Shown here in pieces: positions 9,322-18,194 of a DNA stretch of 56,861 bases (the stretch's first letter is position 1; every line of letters begins with the position of its first letter). The stretch spans positions 1 to 56,861 of the forward strand of contig CAMCBV010000018.1 in the NCBI GenBank assembly GCA_945873125.1, written 5' to 3'. The position numbers and the translations under genes were made by a program. The DNA comes from Prosthecobacter debontii. Lineage in GTDB: Bacteria; Verrucomicrobiota; Verrucomicrobiia; Verrucomicrobiales; Akkermansiaceae. Below the pieces are notes generated by a model. The model made no database searches and was not told the DNA's origin. It saw only the letters and a program-made list of their open reading frames with translations.

Positions 9322-10650
9322 ATGCTCACCCGTTCCATACCTTCGGCGCCATCGGTTGTCGCCTCGGTGGCTAAGCCGATTACCGGCGGCTATGATGAAT
9401 TGTTAGAGCACATCGGTGATTCGGAAATTGTGCTGATCGGCGAGGCTTCGCACGGCACGCATGATTTCTACTCCGTACGTGAGAAGCTGACCCGCCGGCT
9501 AATTGCCGAGAAAGGATTCCGCATCGTCGCTTTGGAGGCTGACTGGCCGGACGCCCTGCGGATGAACAGGTATGTGAAGGGTTGCGGCATGGATAAAAGC
9601 GCAAACGAAGCGCTTTCCGGCTTCCGACGCTTTCCCTCCTGGATGTGGCGAAACACGGTGATGGGGGAATTTGTCGATTGGATGAAGGGCTGGAATTCAG
9701 ATAGAAGCGGGAAGGAAACCGCAGGTATTTTCGGCATGGATCTTTACAGCATGCACACCTCGATGGATGCGGTGCTTGAGTATCTCGATGATGTCGATCC
9801 TGAGGCAGCCCAGCGCGCGCGTCATCGCTATAGCTGCTTTGAACAATTCAACGGTGATCCGCAGCAATACGGCTACATGACGACCAGCGGTGGAGCCGAG
9901 CCTTGCAAAGCGGCGGTCGTTAAACAGCTCGTGGAGCTTCGCGAACGTCGCATGGAATGGATCAAGCAGAATGGGAAGGCTTCTGCGGATGAGTTCTTCT
10001 ATGCCGAACAGAATGCTAGGCTTGTCGTTAATGCGGAGGAGTATTACCGGTCCATGTTCATGGGCCGGCGCAGTTCATGGAATCTCCGCGATCAGCATAT
10101 GACCGGGACACTCGATGCATTGAAATCACATTTTGGAAAAGCAGGGGGCAAGATGGTCGTTTGGGCGCACAACTCCCATCTGGGCGATGCGCGGGCAACG
10201 GAAATGGTTGTAAGGGGTGAGGTGAATGTCGGCCAACTGATGCGGCAGCAATTCGGATCTCGCGTTTTCAACATCGGTTTCAGCACTTACAGCGGAACGG
10301 TCACCGCAGCCCGCAATTGGGGTGATCCCGCCGAGTGTCGGCGGGTTGTGCCTGCACTGCCGGGCAGCTATGAAGCGCTTTTTCACGATACTGGACTGGA
10401 TGATTTTTGGATCGATCTCCGAGAGACGGGGGCTATCGAAAAAGTTCTTGTGCAGGAGCGGCTCCAGCGTGCGATCGGGGTGATCTACCGACCCGAAACC
10501 GAACGTTATAGCCACTATTTCAGGACTTCATTGCCGAAGCAGTTTGATGTCATGATTCATATGGATGAGACGCGTGCCTTGGAGCCGCTTGAGTCGATCA
10601 GTGAGTGGGATGAAGATGAGTTACCCGAGACTTATCCTGCGGGACTCTGA
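9322..10650 (+). CDS. erythromycin-esterase-like hydrolase
   Basis: 442 aa, cytoplasmic. The EreA/EreB superfamily is shown by GEASHGTHDFY at 40-50 (Glu41, His44, His47), ALEADWPDALR near residue 71, and WAHNSHLGDA further on. Most chromosomal members are not resistance enzymes; this one, downstream of a PRTase and hydrolase, resembles the C-terminal half of mycobacterial Rv2030c. It ends the co-directional run hydrolase - PRTase - CBS - esterase. Drug esterase activity should not be assumed. Confidence 0.9.
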   Translation: MLTRSIPSAPSVVASVAKPITGGYDELLEHIGDSEIVLIGEASHGTHDFYSVREKLTRRLIAEKGFRIVALEADWPDALRMNRYVKGCGMDKSANEALSGFRRFPSWMWRNTVMGEFVDWMKGWNSDRSGKETAGIFGMDLYSMHTSMDAVLEYLDDVDPEAAQRARHRYSCFEQFNGDPQQYGYMTTSGGAEPCKAAVVKQLVELRERRMEWIKQNGKASADEFFYAEQNARLVVNAEEYYRSMFMGRRSSWNLRDQHMTGTLDALKSHFGKAGGKMVVWAHNSHLGDARATEMVVRGEVNVGQLMRQQFGSRVFNIGFSTYSGTVTAARNWGDPAECRRVVPALPGSYEALFHDTGLDDFWIDLRETGAIEKVLVQERLQRAIGVIYRPETERYSHYFRTSLPKQFDVMIHMDETRALEPLESISEWDEDELPETYPAGL

Positions 10651-10771
10651 ATTCCTAACGGGCGCAAGCCAGCGGTCGCATGCGGCCATGGCATAGTGTC
10701 GTTTTCTAACAATTTTCAGAGGATCATGAAACTGATGAAAAAACGGATTTGGAGACTAGCCATGCGGCGGT

Positions 10772-11464
10772 TCAATCATGGATGCTTATCGGAGTTCCCG
10801 CATTGATCCAATCATAGAAAAACTTCGCGGGATTGCCCTCATTGAGAGGAACGCGGATGCATCCGTGCGAGGCGGGATAGGCTGGCACTGAAGAAAAACC
10901 GTGGATAAAAACATTCCCGTTTACCTGAACCGTCCATGGCATCGGTGCGTTGTCGTAGAGTGTTGAATGATGCATCCGCGCCTTATAGGGACCTGCATGG
11001 AAATCGCCTTTCGGTGTTCTGTGTCCTCGCTTCCCCGAGCTGATGCGGGTTTCAAGAACGAGGCGCTTTCCCTGCCATGCCCGTAGCTTTTGTTCTGTTA
11101 GGTTTATCTCCGTATACTTCGCGCCAACCATGATGTCGAAACTGCGGATAAAGCGACTCACTTTTGCGTCTTTTCCTGATTCCGCACGCACGACTTTCAC
11201 CCCTTTTTTTACGAGTTCCGTCAGTGAGATGAGCGGCGTTCCATTTGCTAATTTCCGAGAAGTCTGGCGACGAACCGGGTATGAAATCCGCAGGTTCAGC
11301 CGACGCTCCGCCTCATCCAGTGGAATGTAAATCTCGTCGCGCTCCGCAGCAAACGTGATGCCCTGCACCGCAGCGGTTGAGCCATTCATTTTCAACGAGA
11401 CCACTCCGCTGCATGAGCTCAAAAATATCGTGTGAAAAGCCATTAGTCTGAAGGGATTTGTCAT
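10772..11464 (-). CDS. L,D-transpeptidase (YkuD) lipoprotein
   Basis: 230 aa. The C-terminal half is a YkuD domain: the catalytic signature S-HGCIRVPL has His200 and Cys202, with HGF-S upstream and SSGKRGHRTPKGDF before that. The enzyme would form 3-3 crosslinks in peptidoglycan or attach proteins to it. The N terminus holds a hydrophobic segment ending FLSSC|S (Cys18), a plausible lipobox. The middle region (about 35-110) has no recognised domain. L,D-crosslinking is a typical stationary-phase cell-wall change, in line with the surrounding stress genes. Confidence 0.9.
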   Translation of the reverse strand: MTNPFRLMAFHTIFLSSCSGVVSLKMNGSTAAVQGITFAAERDEIYIPLDEAERRLNLRISYPVRRQTSRKLANGTPLISLTELVKKGVKVVRAESGKDAKVSRFIRSFDIMVGAKYTEINLTEQKLRAWQGKRLVLETRISSGKRGHRTPKGDFHAGPYKARMHHSTLYDNAPMPWTVQVNGNVFIHGFSSVPAYPASHGCIRVPLNEGNPAKFFYDWINAGTPISIHD

Positions 11465-11488
11465 GCATTCCGGATACCCGAAGAAAAA

Positions 11489-12445
11489 TTATTCCGTCCC
11501 ATCGCTCCCATCCTTGAAGAGATCAAGGAAGCGATCTTCGTAAAGACCATAGAGATTCCAGCGGTCAAGCTCCTCCTTGAGCCTGGCGGCTTTTTTCTTC
11601 GATTTGTTTAGAGCGAGTTCTTCAAAGAGCTGCTCAATCCTGAGCATGGCGCCCTCAGGTGTCTTGCTTCTCTTTCCCTCTCTGACTGTCTGCTCCCTAT
11701 GGATACCGGTCTCTTGCTCTCCGCTCAATTTTGACATGGCCTCAAGGATGCGTTTTTCGATGTCACTCATGATGACTTCCATTTCTCGCACGCCCTTGTT
11801 CAGGCCGGTCATGTTCACCGTGCAATCCAGCGCCCTCTCAAAAAACCGGATGATTTCACGTGACGATTTCGGATTTGGGAGCCGCTGAGCGTATTGCGGC
11901 ATGGTTGACATCAGGCATGCTGCCGGGATCTGGTAATCATTTGCCAATCTCAGAATGGCACCATTCATTCCCGATACATGCCCATCCTTTAACAGCGTGA
12001 CGCCCATTGGGCCGAGCCGATCCCTCAGTAGGATATCATTGGCCGCTCCAAAGATTACCGGATCATGGGCACAGCTTACCGGCATGGCGAATGCGGCCGC
12101 AGTGTAGATCGTGCGAACCTCTGATTCGCGTGCGAGATCAAGTACTCCACGCATAAGAGTAAGTGCCGCTTGTCCACGAAGCTGCTCTTCGCCTTCGACG
12201 AAAATCACCGAGGGCTGTGAAGCATAAAACAGGCGGGTCACAGGAAGATCTGGGTGCATGATGAGTCCGTCTTTCACGCCGATTGCTTCCGGCATAAGTT
12301 CATCACTCATATCGATCCGAGCGAACTCCTTTGCTCCCATGCTCGATCGCATGTAATTTACCGCTCTCAAGCCAACGTTTCCCATGCCCGACCATCCCGC
12401 AATCATGTCAGGACTTGAGATGTGCTCCTTAAAGGATTCGTTCAT
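11489..12445 (-). CDS. PAC2-family protein
   Basis: 318 aa. The N-terminal half (IAGWSGMGNVGLRAVNYM to about residue 200) matches the PAC2 / proteasome-assembly-chaperone-like ATP-grasp-related family, including SVIFVEGEEQLRG and a TAAAF-MPVSC-HDPVI stretch. The C-terminal 120 residues are charged, helical and probably coiled coil. Function in bacteria is not established. ATG 12445 was chosen because the residues before it look non-protein; ATG 12457 and the frame to 12529 are alternatives. It lies 24 bases from the L,D-transpeptidase in the same direction. Confidence 0.8.
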   Translation of the reverse strand: MNESFKEHISSPDMIAGWSGMGNVGLRAVNYMRSSMGAKEFARIDMSDELMPEAIGVKDGLIMHPDLPVTRLFYASQPSVIFVEGEEQLRGQAALTLMRGVLDLARESEVRTIYTAAAFAMPVSCAHDPVIFGAANDILLRDRLGPMGVTLLKDGHVSGMNGAILRLANDYQIPAACLMSTMPQYAQRLPNPKSSREIIRFFERALDCTVNMTGLNKGVREMEVIMSDIEKRILEAMSKLSGEQETGIHREQTVREGKRSKTPEGAMLRIEQLFEELALNKSKKKAARLKEELDRWNLYGLYEDRFLDLFKDGSDGTE

Positions 12446-12881
12446 TTTAATTCTCATCGGGCAATGGGTTCGTCTCTGTCCTGAATAGAAGCGATATTTT
12501 CCATCTTCTGCCCCGCGGTATTTGCCCACTATTGCGTGATCTTTGCAAGGCGGCCTTATCTTGGGTCGTGACTGACCTTCGGAAGCGTTTCAGACATGGT
12601 ATGAAAAGCAGAGCGAACTCTGCCAACTAGCGGGAAACCGTCTTGGAAAATCCTCAGTGCCGCCACAAAGAACAAATACAGCGAGCTTCTTTTGACAGTC
12701 GTTTTTCAGTTCTGCTTATGAGCGCATGATTTACGAAAACGATCAACCTCCGACCAGAGAATGCCAAGGCGTGCGTGGCATAGATAGGTGACATCGGGGA
12801 TGTTTTGCTCAAGCCGGCCCTTAATGGAGGGTTCTTCCAAGCTGCGGGCGGTAAAAAATAAAAAAGAAAGGTAATAAACAA
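12446..12881. promoter_or_regulatory. intergenic region between PAC2 and Hsp20 genes
   Basis: A 436-base stretch with divergent flanking genes. Apart from an AAAGAAAGG ribosome-binding stretch at its right end, no gene, tRNA, repeat or clear promoter was recognised. A short minus-strand frame (12654-12899) is AT/leucine-rich but overlaps the Hsp20 start and is not convincing. Confidence 0.4.
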
Positions 12882-13619
12882 ATGAACGACTCCAAACAAA
12901 CGCCCCTCTGCATGATATCGGTCCTGCTTGTTTTACTCATCATCGCCCTAGTCATCCAGGGAATCACTCTCAGTAAGCTTTACACCGATCACCATCCCGA
13001 GAGCCACTTGGCCAAAATTGCCAGCCGCGTCGGCTCATTGGAGGATGCTATTGAAAACAAAGCCAGGAAACTCGAGCGGCGGATAGGTAACAAACTGATC
13101 TCTGATTCAGAATCTCCGGATTCGGGAGATGAGTCTTCGTCTGATCGGGAGAAAAATCTGCGGCCTGTTGAGGATTGGAATCCCTTTCGTGAAATACAGG
13201 GCATGCGCGATCAGATCGATAAAATGTTTGGCCGCAGTCTGGAGAGGTTTCGTGGAGAGCCTGGGTTTGATCTCTCATGGTTGAAAAAGCCCTACATACC
13301 TGCTGCCGACTTTGAGTCCAAAGAGGATCACTATCTGATCACCTTGGATGTGCCGGGTGTGGATCAATCCAAGCTTGAGGTTTCTATTGAAGGCGTTCTG
13401 TTGCAGATCAAAGGAAAACGGGACGAGATCGTTGCGAAAAAAGATGGAGAGACTCTCCATACCGAGCGGATGCATGGTCAGTTCCTTCGTATATTCAGTT
13501 TGCCGGGTGGCATTGACCCAAGCCAATCAAAGGCGGAATACAAGGACGGTGTCCTGACCATTACCATTCCGAAAGGGGAAGAGACCGCCGATGTAAGCCA
13601 AAAAATCGAAGTGAAATAA
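12882..13619 (+). CDS. membrane-anchored small heat shock protein (Hsp20)
   Basis: 245 aa. Residues about 9-30 form one strong hydrophobic helix, followed by a charged, partly coiled-coil linker (to about 100), an amphipathic WNPFREIQGMRDQIDKMF segment and a full alpha-crystallin domain (about 138-245) with YLITLDVPGVDQSKLEVSIE and the closing YKDGVLTITIPK. Ordinary Hsp20 proteins are about 140-160 aa and soluble; this one should be tethered to the inner membrane. AAAGAAAGG lies about 10 bases before the ATG. It is a neighbour of a cytochrome lipoprotein, 39 bases downstream. Confidence 0.9.
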   Translation: MNDSKQTPLCMISVLLVLLIIALVIQGITLSKLYTDHHPESHLAKIASRVGSLEDAIENKARKLERRIGNKLISDSESPDSGDESSSDREKNLRPVEDWNPFREIQGMRDQIDKMFGRSLERFRGEPGFDLSWLKKPYIPAADFESKEDHYLITLDVPGVDQSKLEVSIEGVLLQIKGKRDEIVAKKDGETLHTERMHGQFLRIFSLPGGIDPSQSKAEYKDGVLTITIPKGEETADVSQKIEVK

Positions 13620-13658
13620 GCTAATTTTCTAAGTCCGAACCACTGACCCGTTCCTAAA

Positions 13659-14144
13659 ATGAAAACGTCATTCTCCATTCTCATTTTCCTTGCTGGCTTA
13701 TTCCTGTTTCTGAATTCCTGCGGGGATAAGAAAGAAAGGCTTGAAGCCAAAAAGAACCAAGGATTTCGACTCCCAGGGGGTGATGAGGAGAGGGGGAGGG
13801 AAGCCTTCATCCGGCTGAATTGCCACCAGTGCCATGACGTGGAAGGTGCAAATCTTCCGGAGGTTGAGGAACAGTCCAGCGTTCGTTACGCCCTTGGAGG
13901 AGAAGTCGTAAAAGTGAAATCATACGGCGAGCTGGTCACCGCGATCATACAGCCTCAACACGTCGTCTCACCCGATTACCTTGCTACCATCGAAGGGGCG
14001 GAGCGCGAGGGTTTTAAATCACCGATGCCGGATTATAACGAGACCATGACAGTGCGGCAAATGACCGATCTGGTGGTCTTCCTTCATGCCCATTACAAAA
14101 AGTATGTTCCGGCCTACGACAACGAATTCTTCAGTTACTACTGA
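13659..14144 (+). CDS. mono-haem c-type cytochrome lipoprotein
   Basis: 161 aa with a lipobox LNSC|G (Cys21), so exported and lipid-anchored. One haem motif CHQCH at 55-59 follows a typical GREAFIRLNCHQCH class-I cytochrome start, and SPMPDYNETMTVRQMTDLVVFL near the end provides the likely Met ligand and final helix. It should carry electrons in the periplasm. Same direction as and close to Hsp20. Confidence 0.88.
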   Translation: MKTSFSILIFLAGLFLFLNSCGDKKERLEAKKNQGFRLPGGDEERGREAFIRLNCHQCHDVEGANLPEVEEQSSVRYALGGEVVKVKSYGELVTAIIQPQHVVSPDYLATIEGAEREGFKSPMPDYNETMTVRQMTDLVVFLHAHYKKYVPAYDNEFFSYY

Positions 14145-14372
14145 CCTATTCCGGCGTTGTTCGCTTTGACTTCAGACATGACAACCGTCTGGCCTACCAT
14201 CACTTCCAAAAGCTGAAGGATCGTGAAGGGCTGCGCAATCGCACTCTTTCCATGACGCATCAGTGAATCTATTCAAAGACGAGGTCTGATCCCAGCCACT
14301 TTTGCAATCCTGACACAGTTTCGAGCAACCCATGCGAAGTATGAATTCGCAGAACCTCTTATCCATAGGTCC

Positions 14373-14990
14373 ATGAAAACACCCATTATGACAGAAAGAA
14401 TAGATATCGTTTACTACCTCGATACCGTCGAAAACGGAATCCTGTTGAGTGATAGTGAAAGCATAAAAAAGCTTTGTGAGGAAACAGAACACGCATCCTC
14501 TGGAATCAGGGAAGTCGAACCGCATCTCGATAGCCAAGGACGGCAGGAATCAAATGTCCTCCGTGCAGCCATCGACGAATTACAGGTTCAGCTCGCTCTT
14601 GGCAAAATGGATGCGGCTGACAAATTGGATGAAATTGAAAGGCGTATCGAGCATAGTTATGGTGAGATGAAGCACGCCATTGCGCGTTTGGAAAGACTGA
14701 GCGAGGAAGAAGCGGATGCGCTCCGTGACAGGATTCACAATAGTTGGCTGCACCTGAAGTCGGCCGGGACCATAGCCCGTATCCGTATCCGTCTCGAACT
14801 TGCCGATGAAAAAAGCAAAGAGAAACTGCAAGCCGCTAGGAATGAACTGATTGAAGACCTCGAAAAAATCCGAAATCTCGCCAAGGAAAATATCGGCGAT
14901 GCCTGTGAAAAATCCGCTGATTGGATCAAGAAAACGAAAAAATCCGTCGGCAGAAAAGCCCACAATGTTCTCGATGCCCTCAAGAGTTAG
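14373..14990 (+). CDS. conserved helical protein of unknown function
   Basis: 205 aa, no signal peptide or membrane helix. Almost entirely charged helix, with coiled-coil heptads from about residue 65 to 200. The N terminus (IDIVYYLDTVENGILLSDSE) is distinct. Two starts are possible: ATG 14373 or ATG 14388. The gene is not recognised. A coiled-coil scaffold or an apolipoprotein/phasin-like role is only a guess from composition. Confidence 0.65.
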   Translation: MKTPIMTERIDIVYYLDTVENGILLSDSESIKKLCEETEHASSGIREVEPHLDSQGRQESNVLRAAIDELQVQLALGKMDAADKLDEIERRIEHSYGEMKHAIARLERLSEEEADALRDRIHNSWLHLKSAGTIARIRIRLELADEKSKEKLQAARNELIEDLEKIRNLAKENIGDACEKSADWIKKTKKSVGRKAHNVLDALKS

Positions 14991-15117
14991 ATCGATTCTG
15001 ATTATTTTCTCCCTCGTTTTGGAAAAGATTTCTGGCAATGGATCGATGCAAAAAATGCCGTTAGATTGGCAAGATCTATGAAGCTTCCAGCGTCATAAAA
15101 TCGTAGTGTCTCTGATT

Positions 15118-15555
15118 ATGACAATTGATTTTGAAAAGTATGCTAGGACAGGAAAAGAATTCCTGAAAAAAGTCGCTGCCGAACTCGGAGACGAAGACGA
15201 CACATCCAGAGCCAGCAGGCTACTTCGCGCCACGCTTCATGTCTTGCGTGACCAATCTTCCATGTTTGAGTCGATGCAGTTCATTAGCCAGCTTCCGATG
15301 TTTATTAAGGCGATCTATGTGGATGGCTGGAACCCGGGTAGCAGCAAAAACCATTTCAGGCATCTCGATGAATTCACAGATGCGGTTGAGGAATATGGCG
15401 GCTTCGAGCCCTTCGAAACGCGATTGGAGAAAATTCATGACATTCAATCCGTGATGCATGTCATTGCGGAATATGTGTCCGAGGGGGAACTGGAGGATTT
15501 TCGTAAGACTATGCCCAAGGAATTACGGGTTTTACTTGAGGCGAGAAGTGCCTGA
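15118..15555 (+). CDS. DUF2267 protein
   Basis: 145 aa. The order of motifs (FLKKVAAELG--D---ASRLLRATLHVLRDQ, then LPMFIKAIYVDGW near 63-75) is that of DUF2267, a small all-helical family often found with stress genes. Function is not known. ATG 15118 was preferred over GTG 15106, which adds four residues. It follows the helical protein by 127 bases and converges with the RNase gene. Confidence 0.82.
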   Translation: MTIDFEKYARTGKEFLKKVAAELGDEDDTSRASRLLRATLHVLRDQSSMFESMQFISQLPMFIKAIYVDGWNPGSSKNHFRHLDEFTDAVEEYGGFEPFETRLEKIHDIQSVMHVIAEYVSEGELEDFRKTMPKELRVLLEARSA

Positions 15556-15594
15556 GAAAATGACCCGATGAGCCGAGAGATTTATAGAACCGGT

Positions 15595-16956
15595 TCAAAT
15601 ATCAAACTCCACGCCCGGCTCGGGAATGATGACCTCGGTGCCTGGCAGGCGGTTTTCCAAGTCTTGTTTGAACCACGCCATCGCTCCTTCATCGCCATGA
15701 ACGAGGAAGATTTTCTTGGGCTTTACACGCACTGCGAAGTCGGCAATGGCATCGCGTGTGGAGTGTCCTGAGAAATCAAAGATGCGGACTTCGCAGTTGA
15801 GTTTGACGGGAGGATAAGCCGGATCGAGCTCGACCATGTCGCCGGGTTTCGCGGCGCGGATCTTGCCGCCGGGAGTTTCCGAATCCGCGTAACCCACAAA
15901 GAACAAGCCGTGCTTTTTATTCTCCAATACTCCTTGTCGCGCGAAGTTGTTAGAGACGGTTTTTTCACTCATCATGCCGCTGGAGAGGGCGTAGATGCAG
16001 CCGTTATTGAAAGGAATGGGACCTACCCGTTTCTTGTTACCTCCGGCCAATTCCATATCGGTCAGGAATTTGAAGCCGCGTCGGTTGCGACGGGAGACAT
16101 CGGAAAACTTGTCATAAATCGTGGTCATTTTGGTGCTGAGACCACCGATATAGACCGGCACGTTTTCATGTATCAGACCTTCTTCCTTGAAGCGTTGGAG
16201 CATGGCCAGAACCTCTTGGGTTTTACCCATCGCGAAAACGGGAACTAGCGCGGATCCGCCACGTTTCAAAACCCCATTGATTGCTGCGGCAAATTCGTTC
16301 TCCTCCTCGCGGCGCGAATAATCCGCGCGTCTGGCTTGTTCGCCACGGGTGGTCTCGACAATGAGCACATCAACCTCCCCATCGGGAAATACGGCACCTT
16401 TCTGCAGGGTGCTGTCCTCGAAATTCACATCTCCCGTGTAGAAAACTTTTTTTCCCTCCGCCTCAAACATCACGCCTACCGAACCAAGAATGTGACCGGC
16501 ATCGAAAAATTCCGCTTTGATTTTTCCCGCCTCATCGACATCGAATCTTTTTCCGACATTTCGACGCTCAAAAATGCCTTTCATGCGATCGAGTTGGCCG
16601 TGGACGAAAAACGGGTATTCGGAAATACCTAGTTCGGTACGCTTGCTTTCCATCACGTTGACCGAATTATGCAGCATCGCGCAGGCAAGTTCGGCTGTCT
16701 CAGGTGTGAGGAAAACCTTCGCGCGGCTCTGGCGATCGACACAAACCGGCAGGGTGCCGACGTGATCCAAGTGTGAATGGGTGATGAAAATCGCCTCCGC
16801 AGTGTCGTCTTCGACAAGGTCGTAACGCGGTTGTGCTGTCATGCCTTCTTCTTTCGGATGCATGCCTGCATCAAGGATCACCCTTACTCCGCCAATATCG
16901 AGCAAATAGGAATTTGCGCCGATCCCGACGTCTCTACAGATACTTTTGAAAATCAT
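15595..16956 (-). CDS. beta-CASP metallo-beta-lactamase-fold RNase-like protein
   Basis: 453 aa. The metal-binding motif HSHLDH lies at 60-65, DAGHILGS further on, then a beta-CASP domain (VPVFAMGKTQEVL, SSGMMSE) and the RMMBL C-terminal end (VRIFDFSGHSTRDAI, KKIFLVHGDEGAM). This is the architecture of CPSF73-like RNA-processing nucleases, probably a single-strand or structured RNA endo/exonuclease. ATG 16956 gives the usual MIFKSICRD start; ATG 16995 would add 13 residues. In other bacteria this family is often found beside stress genes, as here. Confidence 0.9.
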   Translation of the reverse strand: MIFKSICRDVGIGANSYLLDIGGVRVILDAGMHPKEEGMTAQPRYDLVEDDTAEAIFITHSHLDHVGTLPVCVDRQSRAKVFLTPETAELACAMLHNSVNVMESKRTELGISEYPFFVHGQLDRMKGIFERRNVGKRFDVDEAGKIKAEFFDAGHILGSVGVMFEAEGKKVFYTGDVNFEDSTLQKGAVFPDGEVDVLIVETTRGEQARRADYSRREEENEFAAAINGVLKRGGSALVPVFAMGKTQEVLAMLQRFKEEGLIHENVPVYIGGLSTKMTTIYDKFSDVSRRNRRGFKFLTDMELAGGNKKRVGPIPFNNGCIYALSSGMMSEKTVSNNFARQGVLENKKHGLFFVGYADSETPGGKIRAAKPGDMVELDPAYPPVKLNCEVRIFDFSGHSTRDAIADFAVRVKPKKIFLVHGDEGAMAWFKQDLENRLPGTEVIIPEPGVEFDI

Positions 16957-17049
16957 TACTGCACGCACCCTCTGAAATGCGCTGGCAACTGTCAATGCGG
17001 CGTAATTTGAAGCTTTTTTCGTAAACCATCTTCAGCGTAGCTTGGCAGC

Positions 17050-18132
17050 ATGATGAACTTCATGAAAAAATTGGCGGGTGCGACCCTTCGGATCATGATG
17101 ACAGGAGGCTGGCTTATCGCAAGCGGCTCCGCCATGGCGGAGGAGAGTCACAAGGTCTCTGAACCAGCCGGAGTCAGAATCTCGCGATCGCTCAATGTTC
17201 TCGATTACGGCGCCGTGGGTGACGGTAAGACCGATAACACAACGGCGTTTTCAGCATGCTTGAAGAAGGTCATCGAAGCGGGAGGCGGGCGCATGATCCT
17301 TCCTGACGGGATATATCTTGGTCGGATCATCATTCCAGGGACGAAAGAGTGGCTCACCATTGAGATCGTAGGCGAGAGCGAGCCGACACCCGTCTTCGGA
17401 ACAATAGGTGCGTTTCCTTTTCCCGAAAACGGGACCATCATCAAGTGCCTCGCTGATTCGGGTGCGGCGGTCATCTCTGCTTCAAACACACCTGAAAAAT
17501 TGTATCATCGCTTCTCAGGAGTGAATGTGAGTTTACGGAATCTTGATGTCCGCACTTCTGATAACCCACGCATCAGCGGTATCGATCTGCTTAATGCCGC
17601 GCAATGCAAGATCGAGAATGTGTTCGTCAATACGAACCGCTATAACGTTCAGGCATCAAAGCCGACCCATGGCACGGCGGGGATCATCACTCCGGCATGC
17701 AACAACGCGGCGCTGACCGTTTTACGTAACGTGATCGTGACCGGATATCACACCGGCATTCTCGTCAACGAGCACACAGACGGTGATAACATCAACCTCG
17801 CCTCTAACATCAACGGTCTGGAATTTGCCTTCGCCCATCATGCTTCCAGATTTGGTCGGGTGGGGGCGCAACGCTGTACCCGCAGCGTTACCGTCACAGG
17901 CAAGCATGGTTTCACGATTGAACAGCTGGATATGGAAATCGCCGGAGCTGGACAAACCGACAAGGGCAACCATTGGCAGGCAACGGATTTCAATATCTTC
18001 GACCCCGGCAATTTGGGTGTTGGAGATATCAAGTATTGGGTTGTCGAAGGAAATGTGGGAGCGATCGAAACATTGACGCGCAATGGCGGCAGTTCAATTC
18101 AAGCACGGCGAATCGGGGCGTCTTCAAAGTGA
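17050..18132 (+). CDS. secreted parallel-beta-helix (pectate-lyase superfamily) protein
   Basis: 360 aa with an N-terminal signal peptide (hydrophobic to about residue 30, ...GSAMAEE). It then has NVLDYGAVGDGKTDNTTAF, the classic entry of the pectate-lyase-3 / GH28-like right-handed beta-helix, and repeated short strands after it. Likely binds or cleaves a polysaccharide outside the cytoplasm. The catalytic residues of GH28 (paired Asp motifs) were not recognised, so enzymatic activity is uncertain. MMNFMKK offers three close Met starts. Confidence 0.8.
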   Translation: MMNFMKKLAGATLRIMMTGGWLIASGSAMAEESHKVSEPAGVRISRSLNVLDYGAVGDGKTDNTTAFSACLKKVIEAGGGRMILPDGIYLGRIIIPGTKEWLTIEIVGESEPTPVFGTIGAFPFPENGTIIKCLADSGAAVISASNTPEKLYHRFSGVNVSLRNLDVRTSDNPRISGIDLLNAAQCKIENVFVNTNRYNVQASKPTHGTAGIITPACNNAALTVLRNVIVTGYHTGILVNEHTDGDNINLASNINGLEFAFAHHASRFGRVGAQRCTRSVTVTGKHGFTIEQLDMEIAGAGQTDKGNHWQATDFNIFDPGNLGVGDIKYWVVEGNVGAIETLTRNGGSSIQARRIGASSK

Positions 18133-18143
18133 TTACGCGAAAA

Positions 18144-18155
18144 CCGAAGCTTCGG
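18144..18155. terminator. 12-bp palindrome in a convergent gap
   Basis: CCGAAGCTTCGG is a perfect palindrome located between the convergent beta-helix and rlmN genes. It may belong to a bidirectional terminator, but it lacks a T-tract and has no loop. Confidence 0.25.
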
Positions 18156-18194
18156 ATCCTTACGCGTGATGCGCCAGGTCGTTGATCAGCTTTT

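Noticed and set aside
9322..10650. Macrolide resistance gene
   Set aside because: The gene is only a superfamily member and sits in a stress-type cluster; sequence alone does not support drug hydrolysis.
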